The translations under genes were made by a program, and so were the position numbers. Under the pieces are notes generated by a model. That model was not told the origin of the DNA. It did not search any database and worked only from the letters and a program-made list of their open reading frames with translations. From positions 1-64,000 of the forward strand of contig CAZZHQ010000002.1 of the NCBI GenBank assembly GCA_964654015.1: a DNA stretch of 64,000 nt, written 5' to 3'. The stretch is from JAUUZT01 sp964654015 (GTDB taxonomy: Bacteria > Chloroflexota > Dehalococcoidia > GIF9 > AB-539-J10). This document shows positions 43,819 to 52,546 of the stretch, in pieces (within the stretch, counting starts at the first letter, position 1; every line of letters starts with the position of its first letter).

Positions 43819-46576
43819 GACGTCCCTCCAATGCAATGCGGCGATAGCGCTGTTCGAAAGCCTTGCGTCCGCCCTCCATAACCGTGCAAATCGTTTGCCG
43901 AACTATGCTCTCCTGAAGGCTGCCATTACACTCCTTACGTGTTTCTCCGCCTCTCACAACGAGAGCAGTTACCAACTCTGCGTCACCGTTGACGACGATG
44001 TTCGCGTTGTGTGTTACCACGATTACCTGTCTATGCTGTTTAACCTCCCTCAACTGGGTCACGATTAAGTCATAGATCAGGTGGTTGTCCAGATCGTCCT
44101 CCGGCTGGTCCAGAATCAGGGGCTCCTTACCGTAGGAAAGTAGAAAAGCCAGGAGCGCCGCGGTTTTCTGGCCGGGCGAACCCTCCTGGATTGACCGGAA
44201 GTTCCTCCCATCGCTCATTTGGCTGTATTGGACGTCGAGGGAGTCTTCAGGAAACCAAAGGTCAAGGCGGTCAAGAGCTTCGGGTGGGAGCTTTACGATA
44301 TGGGTCGCGAAACGTCGGTCTGCCACAGTTCCCTCGTCGTATTGGTCCAAAGCAATCTTTCTAATCTTGTTCTTGATGTTTGCAAGATTCTGTTCGATGT
44401 CCTCGGGTCCGTTACCGTTCCTGTAAAGTTCGCCAAGCAATCCTTCACCACCTATTGAGCCAATGTCTTTATCAAAACCTCTGTCTTCCCTTTGAAGCAA
44501 TCGGCGAAACTCGGATTCGACAGTCTCACGCGTTCCGTAAGGAACGACATGTATCTGGACATACTGGTTATCACTTAGGATGTTATTGATGAAATCCCCG
44601 CGAGATTTGGTCAGCTCTTGGCGGATTTCTACCAGTTGTTGCAATCGAAACTTTGCCTGTTTATTTAGCTCTTCGACCTGTTTTTTACGCTCGTCCAGTT
44701 CCTTCAGCCGCTGCTCGATGGTCTGCCGGCGCTGTACGAACTCGCCGTAAGTTGCAGGATCGCCGGCCCCTTCTTGGGCCAGATTCTCTCGCAGTTCTTG
44801 ATAGGCTTGTGCAGCAGCACTGACGCTCTGTTTCCAGGACGACTCATCCCTGTTTTTCCGCCATTCGGCGAGAACTTCATCTGTTTGCGATGCAAGAGAT
44901 TCAACCGCTTTTCGGATTTCATCCAGGCGATCATGTACCTTGGCAGCATGCTTGCGCAATTCAGTATCTATCGCTGAATCCGGATTGAAGGTTGTTTCGT
45001 CGAGAAGGTCTGGGACTATTTCTCCCGCGACTTTACGTAATTGGTCTCCTGCACCAGTCCAGCCTTCCTCCCATGCCTCGACATCCCGTTTCTGGCGGCT
45101 CCGTTTTTGGAAGGTTTTAAGGACATCGGCATGTCCTGCCTGCTCGAAGATGGCCAGTTTTCGTTTCACGTCGTCGAGTTCTCCTCGAAGACGTGGCTCC
45201 TCTGAGAGACCTGCTTCGATTTCTCTGGCCTTAGCGCGTAGAGAAAGAAATCGTCCTTCCTGCTCATTCCACCGATCATTCCAAGACCGATAGTCAACCT
45301 TCGAAGCTTCATCGACAACCTTGAGTAGCGCAAGCGGCGTCTTCGTTAGCTGGAATATCTGCTTCTGGCTGTAAATACGTACAGGAAACCGTTGTTGAAT
45401 ATCGCCTTCTGCGGGGCGCCATTCTGCATCGATATATTCCTCAATGGGTTCAAGGTCCCCGGCAGGATTCCACTGAACACGAAACCGAGAACCGTTCTTG
45501 CGATAAATCGCCGTGATCGCAGTGTCGTTTGTGAGTAGCCCTACGTCTTCTCTATCCGGGTAAACACGCCCATACTTTTCAAACTCTGCTTTCAAATCGT
45601 CCGGCAGCTCATCCTTCCGTCGCAGAACAAAGCGAAGGAACTCGACGATGGTCGACTTTCCCGTGCCCCTGCCCCCAATGATGGCATTGAGCCAGGGGTT
45701 AAGCTCGATATAGAAGGGTTGAGAGTGGCCTAAAAAGCGTGCTTGCGAGATCTTTATGGATTCCAATACCAATGCCGCGTGCTCATTTGGGTTTTCGGTC
45801 CCCTGGTCGGATCGGCGAATCGAGAGGGGTCCGTCAAGCAGAGCGAGCCGCAACCCTTCGATGTTGGGCGAACCCATCTTAACCCAGGTGAAATGGCTGC
45901 CTGGATATCGCTGTCCCGTGTTACCGGAAGGATGATGGGCGTCCGATCCAAGGATTTCAGTCCAGCACAGGTTTTTGCTAATGTATGCTTGTGGTTTCTG
46001 ATATGCATGGTTCATTAGCTCAAGGGTGAAGATATCTTTGCAGTTCAATATTTGCTGTAATGTAGTCCCCGTTTGTTGAAAAAGCCCGTTGTTCTCATCC
46101 ACATGGGCAGGAATTGCTATTCCATTGGCCGATACTATAGCGTCGATTACTTCGATAAACGATTTGGTTGTGACAACATTGTTTGAACCCTTTGTTCCAG
46201 TGAATCCCGCAGCTCCGAGGAGTGAGTCGATATCCGATGTTGTTTTATCGCATCCCAGGATTGCCAGAAGATGCACGCCGCCGTTAACCGAGATTTCTAC
46301 ACTGGGGAACACATATATAGGCCTGAATCCCTCAGGTTGCTCTGATTCGAGTTCGCTAAGTGCTGTCTTAACGCGATCAACCCATCCGCCAGTGTTATGA
46401 TCCGTGATGGCAACGCAATCAATGCCTGCTCGCATATAGTCGAGAAGCCATTCCCTAGGTTTACGTTGTTTGAGAGCCGCCTGATCTGTGCCCTTGCCGT
46501 AATCGTCCGAAGCTGGAGTATGGGTATGCAAATCAAACTTCCACCACCGCGAACCGTTCCATTTCCAGTCTGTCAT
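43811..46576 (-). CDS. TrlF-type PHP domain plus SMC-like ATPase
   Basis: 921 residues; GGAGGTGAATC before ATG 46576. The N-terminal PHP phosphoesterase domain has its metal motifs: FDLHTHTPASDD (about 14), CVAITDHN (about 55), IAIPAHVDE and LGSDAHHP (about 210). Then an SMC/Rad50-like ATPase: Walker A GGRGTGKSTI (about 298), a long coiled coil (about 420-640), signature-like MSDGRNFRSIQEGSPGQ, Walker B PLILDQPEDDLDN and VTHNANI. TrlF proteins sit in defence islands and probably act on DNA or RNA ends. Here the gene follows a wrecked BREX 3 start and is coupled to the AlbA_2 gene. Confidence 0.85.
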   Translation of the reverse strand: MTDWKWNGSRWWKFDLHTHTPASDDYGKGTDQAALKQRKPREWLLDYMRAGIDCVAITDHNTGGWVDRVKTALSELESEQPEGFRPIYVFPSVEISVNGGVHLLAILGCDKTTSDIDSLLGAAGFTGTKGSNNVVTTKSFIEVIDAIVSANGIAIPAHVDENNGLFQQTGTTLQQILNCKDIFTLELMNHAYQKPQAYISKNLCWTEILGSDAHHPSGNTGQRYPGSHFTWVKMGSPNIEGLRLALLDGPLSIRRSDQGTENPNEHAALVLESIKISQARFLGHSQPFYIELNPWLNAIIGGRGTGKSTIVEFLRFVLRRKDELPDDLKAEFEKYGRVYPDREDVGLLTNDTAITAIYRKNGSRFRVQWNPAGDLEPIEEYIDAEWRPAEGDIQQRFPVRIYSQKQIFQLTKTPLALLKVVDEASKVDYRSWNDRWNEQEGRFLSLRAKAREIEAGLSEEPRLRGELDDVKRKLAIFEQAGHADVLKTFQKRSRQKRDVEAWEEGWTGAGDQLRKVAGEIVPDLLDETTFNPDSAIDTELRKHAAKVHDRLDEIRKAVESLASQTDEVLAEWRKNRDESSWKQSVSAAAQAYQELRENLAQEGAGDPATYGEFVQRRQTIEQRLKELDERKKQVEELNKQAKFRLQQLVEIRQELTKSRGDFINNILSDNQYVQIHVVPYGTRETVESEFRRLLQREDRGFDKDIGSIGGEGLLGELYRNGNGPEDIEQNLANIKNKIRKIALDQYDEGTVADRRFATHIVKLPPEALDRLDLWFPEDSLDVQYSQMSDGRNFRSIQEGSPGQKTAALLAFLLSYGKEPLILDQPEDDLDNHLIYDLIVTQLREVKQHRQVIVVTHNANIVVNGDAELVTALVVRGGETRKECNGSLQESIVRQTICTVMEGGRKAFEQRYRRIALEGRHV

Positions 46577-46591
46577 GATTCACCTCCTGTT

Positions 46592-46891
46592 CTAGTCACC
46601 GCTTGGTCGTACCGCCTGAGGAGTTTGGGTTCCTCCTGGAGGACATTCTCCTGAATCTTGCGGGCTACGGCAATAATTATAGTGTAGCCGCGCTCTTGCC
46701 AGGTTTTTTTGAAGCCAGCGCGAAAGGTCCAGATTGACGTTAATCCGCGGAGCGCCAACGTGTCCTTGTACGTCTTGAAGGGCAGTGGTTTTCCCTGCTC
46801 CTGCCGGAGCTACGACCAGCATGAGCCGGTGATATAGTTCATTTGCTTGTTTGATCTTTCGCACAATCTGATCCGCGAGTGGTTCTGCCAT
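46592..46891 (-). pseudogene. brxF: Truncated brxF (BREX type 3 P-loop protein), joined to a foreign 3' end
   Basis: ATG 46891 overlaps the stop of the HTH gene (TGATG). MAEPLADQIVRKIKQANELYHRL, the P-loop APAGAGKTTALQ and APRINVNLDLSR match BrxF (normally about 150 residues), but homology stops near residue 60. The frame then runs out as a Cys/Pro-rich tail. In the +1 frame the DNA encodes AGFKKTWQERGYTII... to VTRTGGES, ending at 46573 directly before trlF, which looks like the C-terminus of another protein. Thus the rest of brxF and the genes after it (brxC, pglX and so on in intact loci) appear deleted. Confidence 0.65.
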
Positions 46892-47097
46892 CACTGTTTC
46901 CTCTTTGTATCTGGCTTACTAACTCTCGTTTCATCCAACCATCTGTCAATGGCCTCCTTCCGGAAGCGCCAGTGACGACCCACCTTCTGGGACGGAACCT
47001 TACCTTCCCGAACGAGCTTATAGAGCGTGGATTTCGAGATTTTCAGGTAGAAGGAGAGCTCTTCGATAGTCAGGACATCGCCTGGTTTTTTATCCAT
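46891..47097 (-). CDS. Excisionase-type helix-turn-helix DNA-binding protein (BREX 3-associated)
   Basis: ATG 47097 (MDKKPGDVLTIEELS) is preferred over the GTG at 47106, since GGAGAGGTG then lies at normal spacing. 68 residues: a MerR/excisionase winged HTH (LSFYLKISKSTLYKLVREG, KVGRHWRFRKEAIDRWL). Genes of this type stand at the head of BREX type 3 loci and probably repress them. Has its own strong promoter at 47159-47187. Confidence 0.8.
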   Translation of the reverse strand: MDKKPGDVLTIEELSFYLKISKSTLYKLVREGKVPSQKVGRHWRFRKEAIDRWLDETRVSKPDTKRKQ

Positions 47098-47158
47098 CAG
47101 GTACACCTCTCCGCCCGCAAGGCAAAAGTCCCTTCATAATGCCTCATAACGATTAACT

Positions 47159-47187
47159 AATATACAGTTAGTGACAGTTGCTGTCAA
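47159..47187 (-). promoter_or_regulatory. Strong promoter of the HTH/brxF operon with overlapping repeats
   Basis: On the minus strand TTGACA (47187-47182), 17 nt, TATATT (47164-47159): near-consensus. ACAGTTAGTGACAGTTGCTG within the spacer contains ACAGTT twice, 10 bp apart, plausible operator half-sites for the HTH protein. The rest of the 325-base gap 47098-47422 shows no gene. Confidence 0.65.
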
Positions 47188-47422
47188 CCTTTTTTCTGGA
47201 TTTGAGATAATCAATGCCTAATTCGACTAGATACTGGTTGGAATGAGTGCCATTTCACTACTGTATGTTTTATATTTAATAAAGACCCATGCCAAAACGC
47301 TGATCTCCCTGGCGTGAACCGGTACGAGGTAGTCTAGTTCTTCAGTGAAAAAGACTTGAGTACACGTAAATGGCCTTGAGGGAAACCTGTCTCTGGTTAT
47401 ACTTTAATGACCGCTTGCTGGT

Positions 47423-49726
47423 TCAGGATGCTATTGGGGGTGCCGGTGTCTCTGATTCGCTTATTTCCGGGATTAGACTGTTACGCCGTTCACGGATGGC
47501 TGCCTGTGCCGCAACCAGTTTAGCTGTTGGTATGCGGAAAGGACTGCAACTCACATAATCAACCAGTATATTATGGAGATAGCAAACAGAATTGGGCTCT
47601 CCTGCCTGCTCACCACAAACACCAACTTCAATGCCAGGTTTACTGCGCCGTGCCCAGAAGAGGGCTGTCTCCATGAGACGGCCAACGCCTTTGATATCCA
47701 GTATTTCGAATGGATTATTCCGCAGAATGCCAAGCCTGAGGTATGATGAGAGGAATTTTTTCTCCACGTCCTCCCTGCTGAATGAGAATACGGCCTGCGT
47801 CAGGTCATTGGTGCCGAAAGAGAAGAAATCCACCACTTCAGCCAGACTTCCTGCTCTCATGCAGGCTCGTACGGTCTCCATCATTACACCAAACTTCAGC
47901 TTCATCCCTTTTAACATATCTTTAACAAGCAGTGTTTCTTTAGCAGTGATGACCTGCGGGAGCATAATGGATACATTTGCAGGGACATCTTCCATTGCTT
48001 GTTGGATAGCATTAAGTTGCATCTGGTATAGCTCTGGGACTGTGACAGCAAGGCGAACACCTCTGTGACCCAGCATGGGATTGGTTTCCCTGAGGTCGGC
48101 GATTCGCTGGCGTATGCGGACGTCTTTCACCTGGTCTTCGCGTGGAAGGAATTCATGTAGGGGCAGGTCCAAAAGCCTGATGATAATGGGTAATCCTTTT
48201 AGCACCTTGAAAAGCACTCCGAAATCTTTTGTCTGTAAAATTTGCAGCTCATCCAGTGCTGTTCTCTGTTCTTTTTCATTTCTGGCGAGAATGAACTCAC
48301 GGATGACAGAAAGGCGTTCAGGAGCATTAAACATCCTCTCTGTACGGCAAAGGCCGATTCCTTCGGCGCCGAACTGTTGTGCTTGCGCAATCATTTCCGG
48401 GGTGTCTGCATTGGCTCGAATACCAAGTCGCTTAAATCCATTGCACCATGTTAGCAGTGTGCCAAGTTCAGGAGTGAGTCCTACCTTTTCCACTGGCAAT
48501 AGACCCAGGTAAACATTTCCGCTGCTGCCATCGATAGTAATATCATCACCTTCTTTGACTATTTGTTCCCCGAAGGTGAACTGTTTTAATTCATAGTTGA
48601 TACTGATTTCTTCTGCACCACAGACGCATGGCTTGCCCATGGCTCTGGTGACAATAGCCGCATGAGAAGTCAAGCCTCCTTTTTGAGTGAAAACACCATC
48701 TGCGGCAGCGATTCCCTGGATATCATCAGGGCTGGTCTCTGCCCTGACAAGGATTGTAGAAAGCCCTTTGTTTGTCATCTGCTGGACAGCGGTGGTATCA
48801 AAGGCTACTTTTCCGCCAACAGCTCCCGGTGCGGCATTCAGTCCCTTTACCAGCACCTTGTATTTGGATGGATTCTTGATTTGGTTATGCAGCATCCCCC
48901 GTATGTCAGCGACGGTAACTCGCATAATCGCTTCTTCCATGGTTATGGTATTTTCCTCAACCATGTCAACGGCAATTTTCATAGCTGCATATCCGCTGCG
49001 TTTACCATTTCTGGTCTGGAGGAGATAGAGCTCGCCTGCTTCAATGGTGAACTCAATATCCTGCATGTCCCGGAAATAACTTTCAAGCTTTACGCCAAGA
49101 CCATCAAGTTGTTTATAAATGGATGGCATTACCTTCTTTAGTTTCTCAATTGGTTCAGGTGTTCTTACTCCCGAAACGAGATCCTCTCCCTGCGCCTTTG
49201 ATAAATACTCGCCGAAAAGACCTTTGGCGCCGGTACTGGGGTTACGGGTAAAGACCACCCCGGTGCCTGAAGCGTCATCTTTGTTTCCATATACCATTGC
49301 CTGTATAACGGCGGAAGTGCCCAGGGTGGAACTGATGTTATTCAGGCGGCGGTATTCAACCGCCCGCATACTGTCCCAGGACTCAAATATGCTCCTAACA
49401 GCACTGGCCATTTTTGAGTAATCACCAATATTTAAAATGGTATCCATCATACCTGGCATGGATACAGGTGCGGAGGACCTTACCGAAACTTCTAGTCCCT
49501 CTCCCAGTTTCCTGCCCATTTTTTCTTCAAGAACTGAAAGAGCTTCTCTGATTTCGTCTTCGGGTAGTAATTTGGTTTCTCTCCATTGCTTATAGGCATC
49601 AATGGAGATGGTAAATCCTGGTGGTATTGGAAGCCCAATCCTTGTCATGGTAACAAGGTTGGCACCTTTGTTGCCAAGCCGTAGCTTGTCGTTGAAATTG
49701 TCGCTGAATAGATGTACGTACTGCAA
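47423..49726 (-). CDS. ppdK: Pyruvate, phosphate dikinase (short form)
   Basis: 767 residues, about 100 shorter than the usual PPDK. N-terminal ATP-grasp: LGNKGANLVTM, GFTISIDAY, VSVRSSAPVSMPGMMDTILNIG and IEFTIEAGELYLLQTRNGKR. The phosphohistidine domain is intact (KGGLTSHAAIVTRAMGKPCVCG). The PEP/pyruvate barrel has GIGLCRTERMF, METVRAC, FFSFGTNDLTQ and the catalytic Cys in GVCGEQAGEP, where most relatives have GxCGEHGG. Interconverts pyruvate + ATP + Pi and PEP + AMP + PPi, useful in anaerobic carbon flow. Solitary, with no operon partners. Confidence 0.85.
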   Translation of the reverse strand: MQYVHLFSDNFNDKLRLGNKGANLVTMTRIGLPIPPGFTISIDAYKQWRETKLLPEDEIREALSVLEEKMGRKLGEGLEVSVRSSAPVSMPGMMDTILNIGDYSKMASAVRSIFESWDSMRAVEYRRLNNISSTLGTSAVIQAMVYGNKDDASGTGVVFTRNPSTGAKGLFGEYLSKAQGEDLVSGVRTPEPIEKLKKVMPSIYKQLDGLGVKLESYFRDMQDIEFTIEAGELYLLQTRNGKRSGYAAMKIAVDMVEENTITMEEAIMRVTVADIRGMLHNQIKNPSKYKVLVKGLNAAPGAVGGKVAFDTTAVQQMTNKGLSTILVRAETSPDDIQGIAAADGVFTQKGGLTSHAAIVTRAMGKPCVCGAEEISINYELKQFTFGEQIVKEGDDITIDGSSGNVYLGLLPVEKVGLTPELGTLLTWCNGFKRLGIRANADTPEMIAQAQQFGAEGIGLCRTERMFNAPERLSVIREFILARNEKEQRTALDELQILQTKDFGVLFKVLKGLPIIIRLLDLPLHEFLPREDQVKDVRIRQRIADLRETNPMLGHRGVRLAVTVPELYQMQLNAIQQAMEDVPANVSIMLPQVITAKETLLVKDMLKGMKLKFGVMMETVRACMRAGSLAEVVDFFSFGTNDLTQAVFSFSREDVEKKFLSSYLRLGILRNNPFEILDIKGVGRLMETALFWARRSKPGIEVGVCGEQAGEPNSVCYLHNILVDYVSCSPFRIPTAKLVAAQAAIRERRNSLIPEISESETPAPPIAS

Positions 49727-49881
49727 TTTATTGAACCATTCCTTCCGGGGATAAATTTAATTTGACTAATTTACGAGGGGGAACTGAGGAGTTGACGTAA
49801 TGTCAATCTTTAAATAATCTCGCTGCGTATTTATATTTTTATTTCGAGACGAAGTATAGTCTATTTCCTCGTAAAAAGCCA

Positions 49882-50037
49882 AGTTATAGTTGATGGTGAC
49901 TAAAATACTATAGAAAATTAATGTAGATGGCTGAAATAACCGTTCGGGGGGGTTACAACAAAGTGTTCAATTGCTATACTCTGTAGAGCATAAAAAGAAG
50001 AGGAGAAGGGTCATAAACAAAGAAAAAGATCTGTTAG
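49882..50037. repeat. Direct repeat flanking the restriction operon, copy 1
   Basis: About 156 bp nearly identical to 58285-58439: AGTTGATGGTGACTAAAATA... through CCGTTCGGGG...TTACAACAAAG to GAAAAAGATCTGTTAG. The two copies differ at a few bases and by one G in a G-run (7 here, 6 there). They lie in the same orientation on both sides of the 50236-58143 operon. Confidence 0.85.
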
Positions 50038-50248
50038 CGATAGTATTGTTGAGCATAGGGATGAGCATAGCAGTGGTTCCTCTTATCGGACTCACGCCAA
50101 ACCGTACCCCCTGAGGAATCAGGCTTAACCCTGTCCTCATAACAATCATAGCCTTTATTCTGCTGATATCCATTTACCCTCCCATATTTATCTCCAGTAT
50201 CAGCCACATTGAGAAGACTAATATAATCCGTCAGCTTATTCGCCGACA
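49985..50248 (+). pseudogene. Truncated DUF1616 gene copy
   Basis: The frame INKEKDLLAIVLLSIGMSIAVVPLIGL, then TP*GIRLNPVLITIIAFILL, is the 58373 protein with about 50 residues deleted between DLL and LSIAVVPLIG. It also has a TGA where that protein has the Trp codon of TPWGIRLNP. It ends in RQLIRRQ at about 50248, overlapping the 3' end of the 50236 gene. Non-functional duplicate of the 5' third of the DUF1616 gene. 49727-49881 upstream shows no gene. Confidence 0.75.
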
Positions 50249-51006
50249 ATAAACAATTCCGTGTCAAAATATGCTCTGGTTAAGTAGGCTGCAAATCGTG
50301 CTTTATCTCCCAAAGTCTCGGTTTGGACTACACGAGTTTTTTTAAGCATATCTGTTTTTATGAATCGTTCTTCAAGCAATCTCACAGTGTTATCAATCAT
50401 TTCGTCAAAGAAAGCTTCGTTTATTTTTTTACGTCGGCTTTCGGATGTTGAGATATATGACTGCACGAAAGATTCTCCTTTTAATGCCCTTTTGAGTATT
50501 CTCGGTTCCTTTGAGCAAAAATAAGCAGGTAGGTTTCTATTAAAAGCCACATAATGCTGGTGTTCATCAGGCAAATGGCCAATATCACTCGGGCTAAAAA
50601 GAGTGGAACGGTAGAATACATGTTTATTGGTATAGTATTCGGTTAGCTCGTCATCTGTATAAAATTCTGGGGCGATATAGTAAACCTCATTGCCACTCAG
50701 CTCCAGATAAATCAGCAGCTCATGTTGCATTGAATATTTACTGCGAATCAAATACATCCTATAGAAAGGTGCATTGAATAACTCCCAGTGTTCAGAATAG
50801 ACACGTTTTAGAAAATGAGACCTTTTAAACTGGAGATACAAAGGAGCACCTACCAAAGGAAGCTCAACGTCGTATCCTCCTCCAACCTGCCCCTCTTTTT
50901 TCAATGAAGGGAATATAGGATGACCTCTCAAAGCACCTAAGACGCCATTTGCAAGTTCCTCGGTAACAGCATATCCATAAGAGAATTCCGAAAATCGTGG
51001 TTCCAC
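50236..51006 (-). CDS. Restriction-operon protein with a possible PD-(D/E)xK-like nuclease motif
   Basis: 256 residues from GTG 51006, with GGAGGT 6 nt upstream; last gene of the restriction operon, 10 bp after the methylase. No named family recognised. The segment GGGYDVELPLVGAPLYLQFKRSH (residues about 41-63, shown by its key parts: Asp in GYD, then Q-F-K) resembles the D...(E/Q)xK core of restriction-like nucleases of the Mrr QxK type. The C-terminal third is helical and charged. Could be an accessory nuclease or specificity factor (inference). Confidence 0.6.
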   Translation of the reverse strand: MEPRFSEFSYGYAVTEELANGVLGALRGHPIFPSLKKEGQVGGGYDVELPLVGAPLYLQFKRSHFLKRVYSEHWELFNAPFYRMYLIRSKYSMQHELLIYLELSGNEVYYIAPEFYTDDELTEYYTNKHVFYRSTLFSPSDIGHLPDEHQHYVAFNRNLPAYFCSKEPRILKRALKGESFVQSYISTSESRRKKINEAFFDEMIDNTVRLLEERFIKTDMLKKTRVVQTETLGDKARFAAYLTRAYFDTELFIVGE

Positions 51007-51016
51007 AGAATACCTC

Positions 51017-52546
51017 CTACTTTACCTCGTACACCTTCAGCACCTCATCCCCGTAATGGTTGATTACCTTGATGGCAATCTTACCGGTCTTCGGCAGGTC
51101 AAAGGGACGGCTGACTGTGGAGTAGAGGGATGCCCAGGCTGCCTCATCAATCTCAGCCCTCAGGGCTCTTTTGAGCTTAGCGTAAGGTTCCTCGGCGCCG
51201 GTGAAGTAGGCGTGGCGGACAAAGAAGCTTTCCTCGTTGTAGTCGGTGTCGATGAACCAGCAGGCAATATCATCAGTAGAATTACTGCGTACCTGCCCGG
51301 TGGTGGGGTCGTAAATATCCAATCCTTTGATTTCTACGGTGAATTTGCCGTTCTTGTGTTTATTGATAGCCACATCCGGTTCGCCGAAGACCATAAACAG
51401 GTTACCGGCACCGGTGCTCTTCAACAGTTCATCGCCCATAGATAAGTCCGGATTCATCCTGGTGATGAGAACATTCAGATTTCCGTAACGTTTGGCTTCT
51501 TCAGATACATGTGGGTCGAAGGCAAAACCACAAACGATAAGCAGGTCAAAGCCGACTCCCTTGACCGCTTCTTTGGCCGCGTCCTTAACCAGGTCAGGAC
51601 CAACAGTTCCATATTGGGGTCCAATGCAGACTGCCACACGGCGTGTCTTGCCGTCTTTATCCGTGTATTCCCCGGTAGCTTGTAGATATTGGCTGGCATA
51701 AGATTCCAGGCGGTCAAATTTCAGTCTCTCGTTCTTGACCGTATTCTGGACGCCGGCTTTTTTAAGGTGCTCTAATATCATCGTCTCAAACTGGGAGGAG
51801 TCGGCATCTTGATGGGCTGATTTTTCCGTTGCCGGGCGTTCTTCATCAAGAGAAATAAAGCGGTGCGGCGATAGACTTTCCACGGTAAAGGGACCAGTTA
51901 CTCTGACCCGTTTCTTATCCTCATAAGGCTGGTCATAAAGGGTTTCACTTTCAGCATGGCGGGCAATAGCTTCGTCTATTTCTTTGTGGCTCACGCTTTC
52001 TTTAATATCCGGGTTATTGGCGATGGATTTGAGAGTGACATGCGGCACCCGCTTATAAACAAAGCCCTTTCTAACATCATTTTCAGTTTTATGGGCAGGC
52101 GGGTTTATGCCGGTAACATCTCTCTCTTTGTTGATGCCTTCCGGTGAGTCTGCCAATAGGTAGTAAGGGAGCTTGGCTGACATTAAGCGGGTGCGTGCCA
52201 GCGCCAGTGCCACCCGGCTGGTATCAACAGTTATCCAGCGCCTGCCCCACTGCTCGGCCACATAGGCGGTAGTGCCGCTGCCGCAGGTGGGGTCAAGCAC
52301 CAGGTCACCGGGGTCGGTGGTCATCAGAATGCAGCGTTGTATTATTTCAGTATTTGTTTGAACGACATACACTTTATTTTCAGAAAATTTTACCCCTTCC
52401 CAAATATTATTCACTACTACAACAGGAAAATCCTCAAAATATACTTTTACTCTCGGAGTATTCCCCCTGATAATTATCCGACCAGCTTTAATTAGGTTTT
52501 CAATTCCATCTGGTATAGAAAAGGTCCAGTGTTTATGGGGGGGCAT
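51017..52546 (-). CDS. Type III-like DNA methyltransferase, C-terminal part (frame-shifted from 52492-53556)
   Basis: Begins in frame with ATGCCCCCCCATAAACAC. It contains the SAM-binding motif LVLDPTCGSGTTAYVAEQWGRRW (about residue 82; key part DPTCGSGTT), followed by ITVDTSRVALALARTR, and a long C-terminal region (about 240-509) with GVGFDLLIVCGFAFDP and KFTVEIKGLDIYDP. This is the second half of a beta-class methylase whose first half (DPPY motif) is in the preceding frame. One more C in the seven-C run at 52537-52543 would fuse them as SCPPHKHW. It may be expressed only when the tract has the right length. Confidence 0.8.
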   Translation of the reverse strand: MPPHKHWTFSIPDGIENLIKAGRIIIRGNTPRVKVYFEDFPVVVVNNIWEGVKFSENKVYVVQTNTEIIQRCILMTTDPGDLVLDPTCGSGTTAYVAEQWGRRWITVDTSRVALALARTRLMSAKLPYYLLADSPEGINKERDVTGINPPAHKTENDVRKGFVYKRVPHVTLKSIANNPDIKESVSHKEIDEAIARHAESETLYDQPYEDKKRVRVTGPFTVESLSPHRFISLDEERPATEKSAHQDADSSQFETMILEHLKKAGVQNTVKNERLKFDRLESYASQYLQATGEYTDKDGKTRRVAVCIGPQYGTVGPDLVKDAAKEAVKGVGFDLLIVCGFAFDPHVSEEAKRYGNLNVLITRMNPDLSMGDELLKSTGAGNLFMVFGEPDVAINKHKNGKFTVEIKGLDIYDPTTGQVRSNSTDDIACWFIDTDYNEESFFVRHAYFTGAEEPYAKLKRALRAEIDEAAWASLYSTVSRPFDLPKTGKIAIKVINHYGDEVLKVYEVK

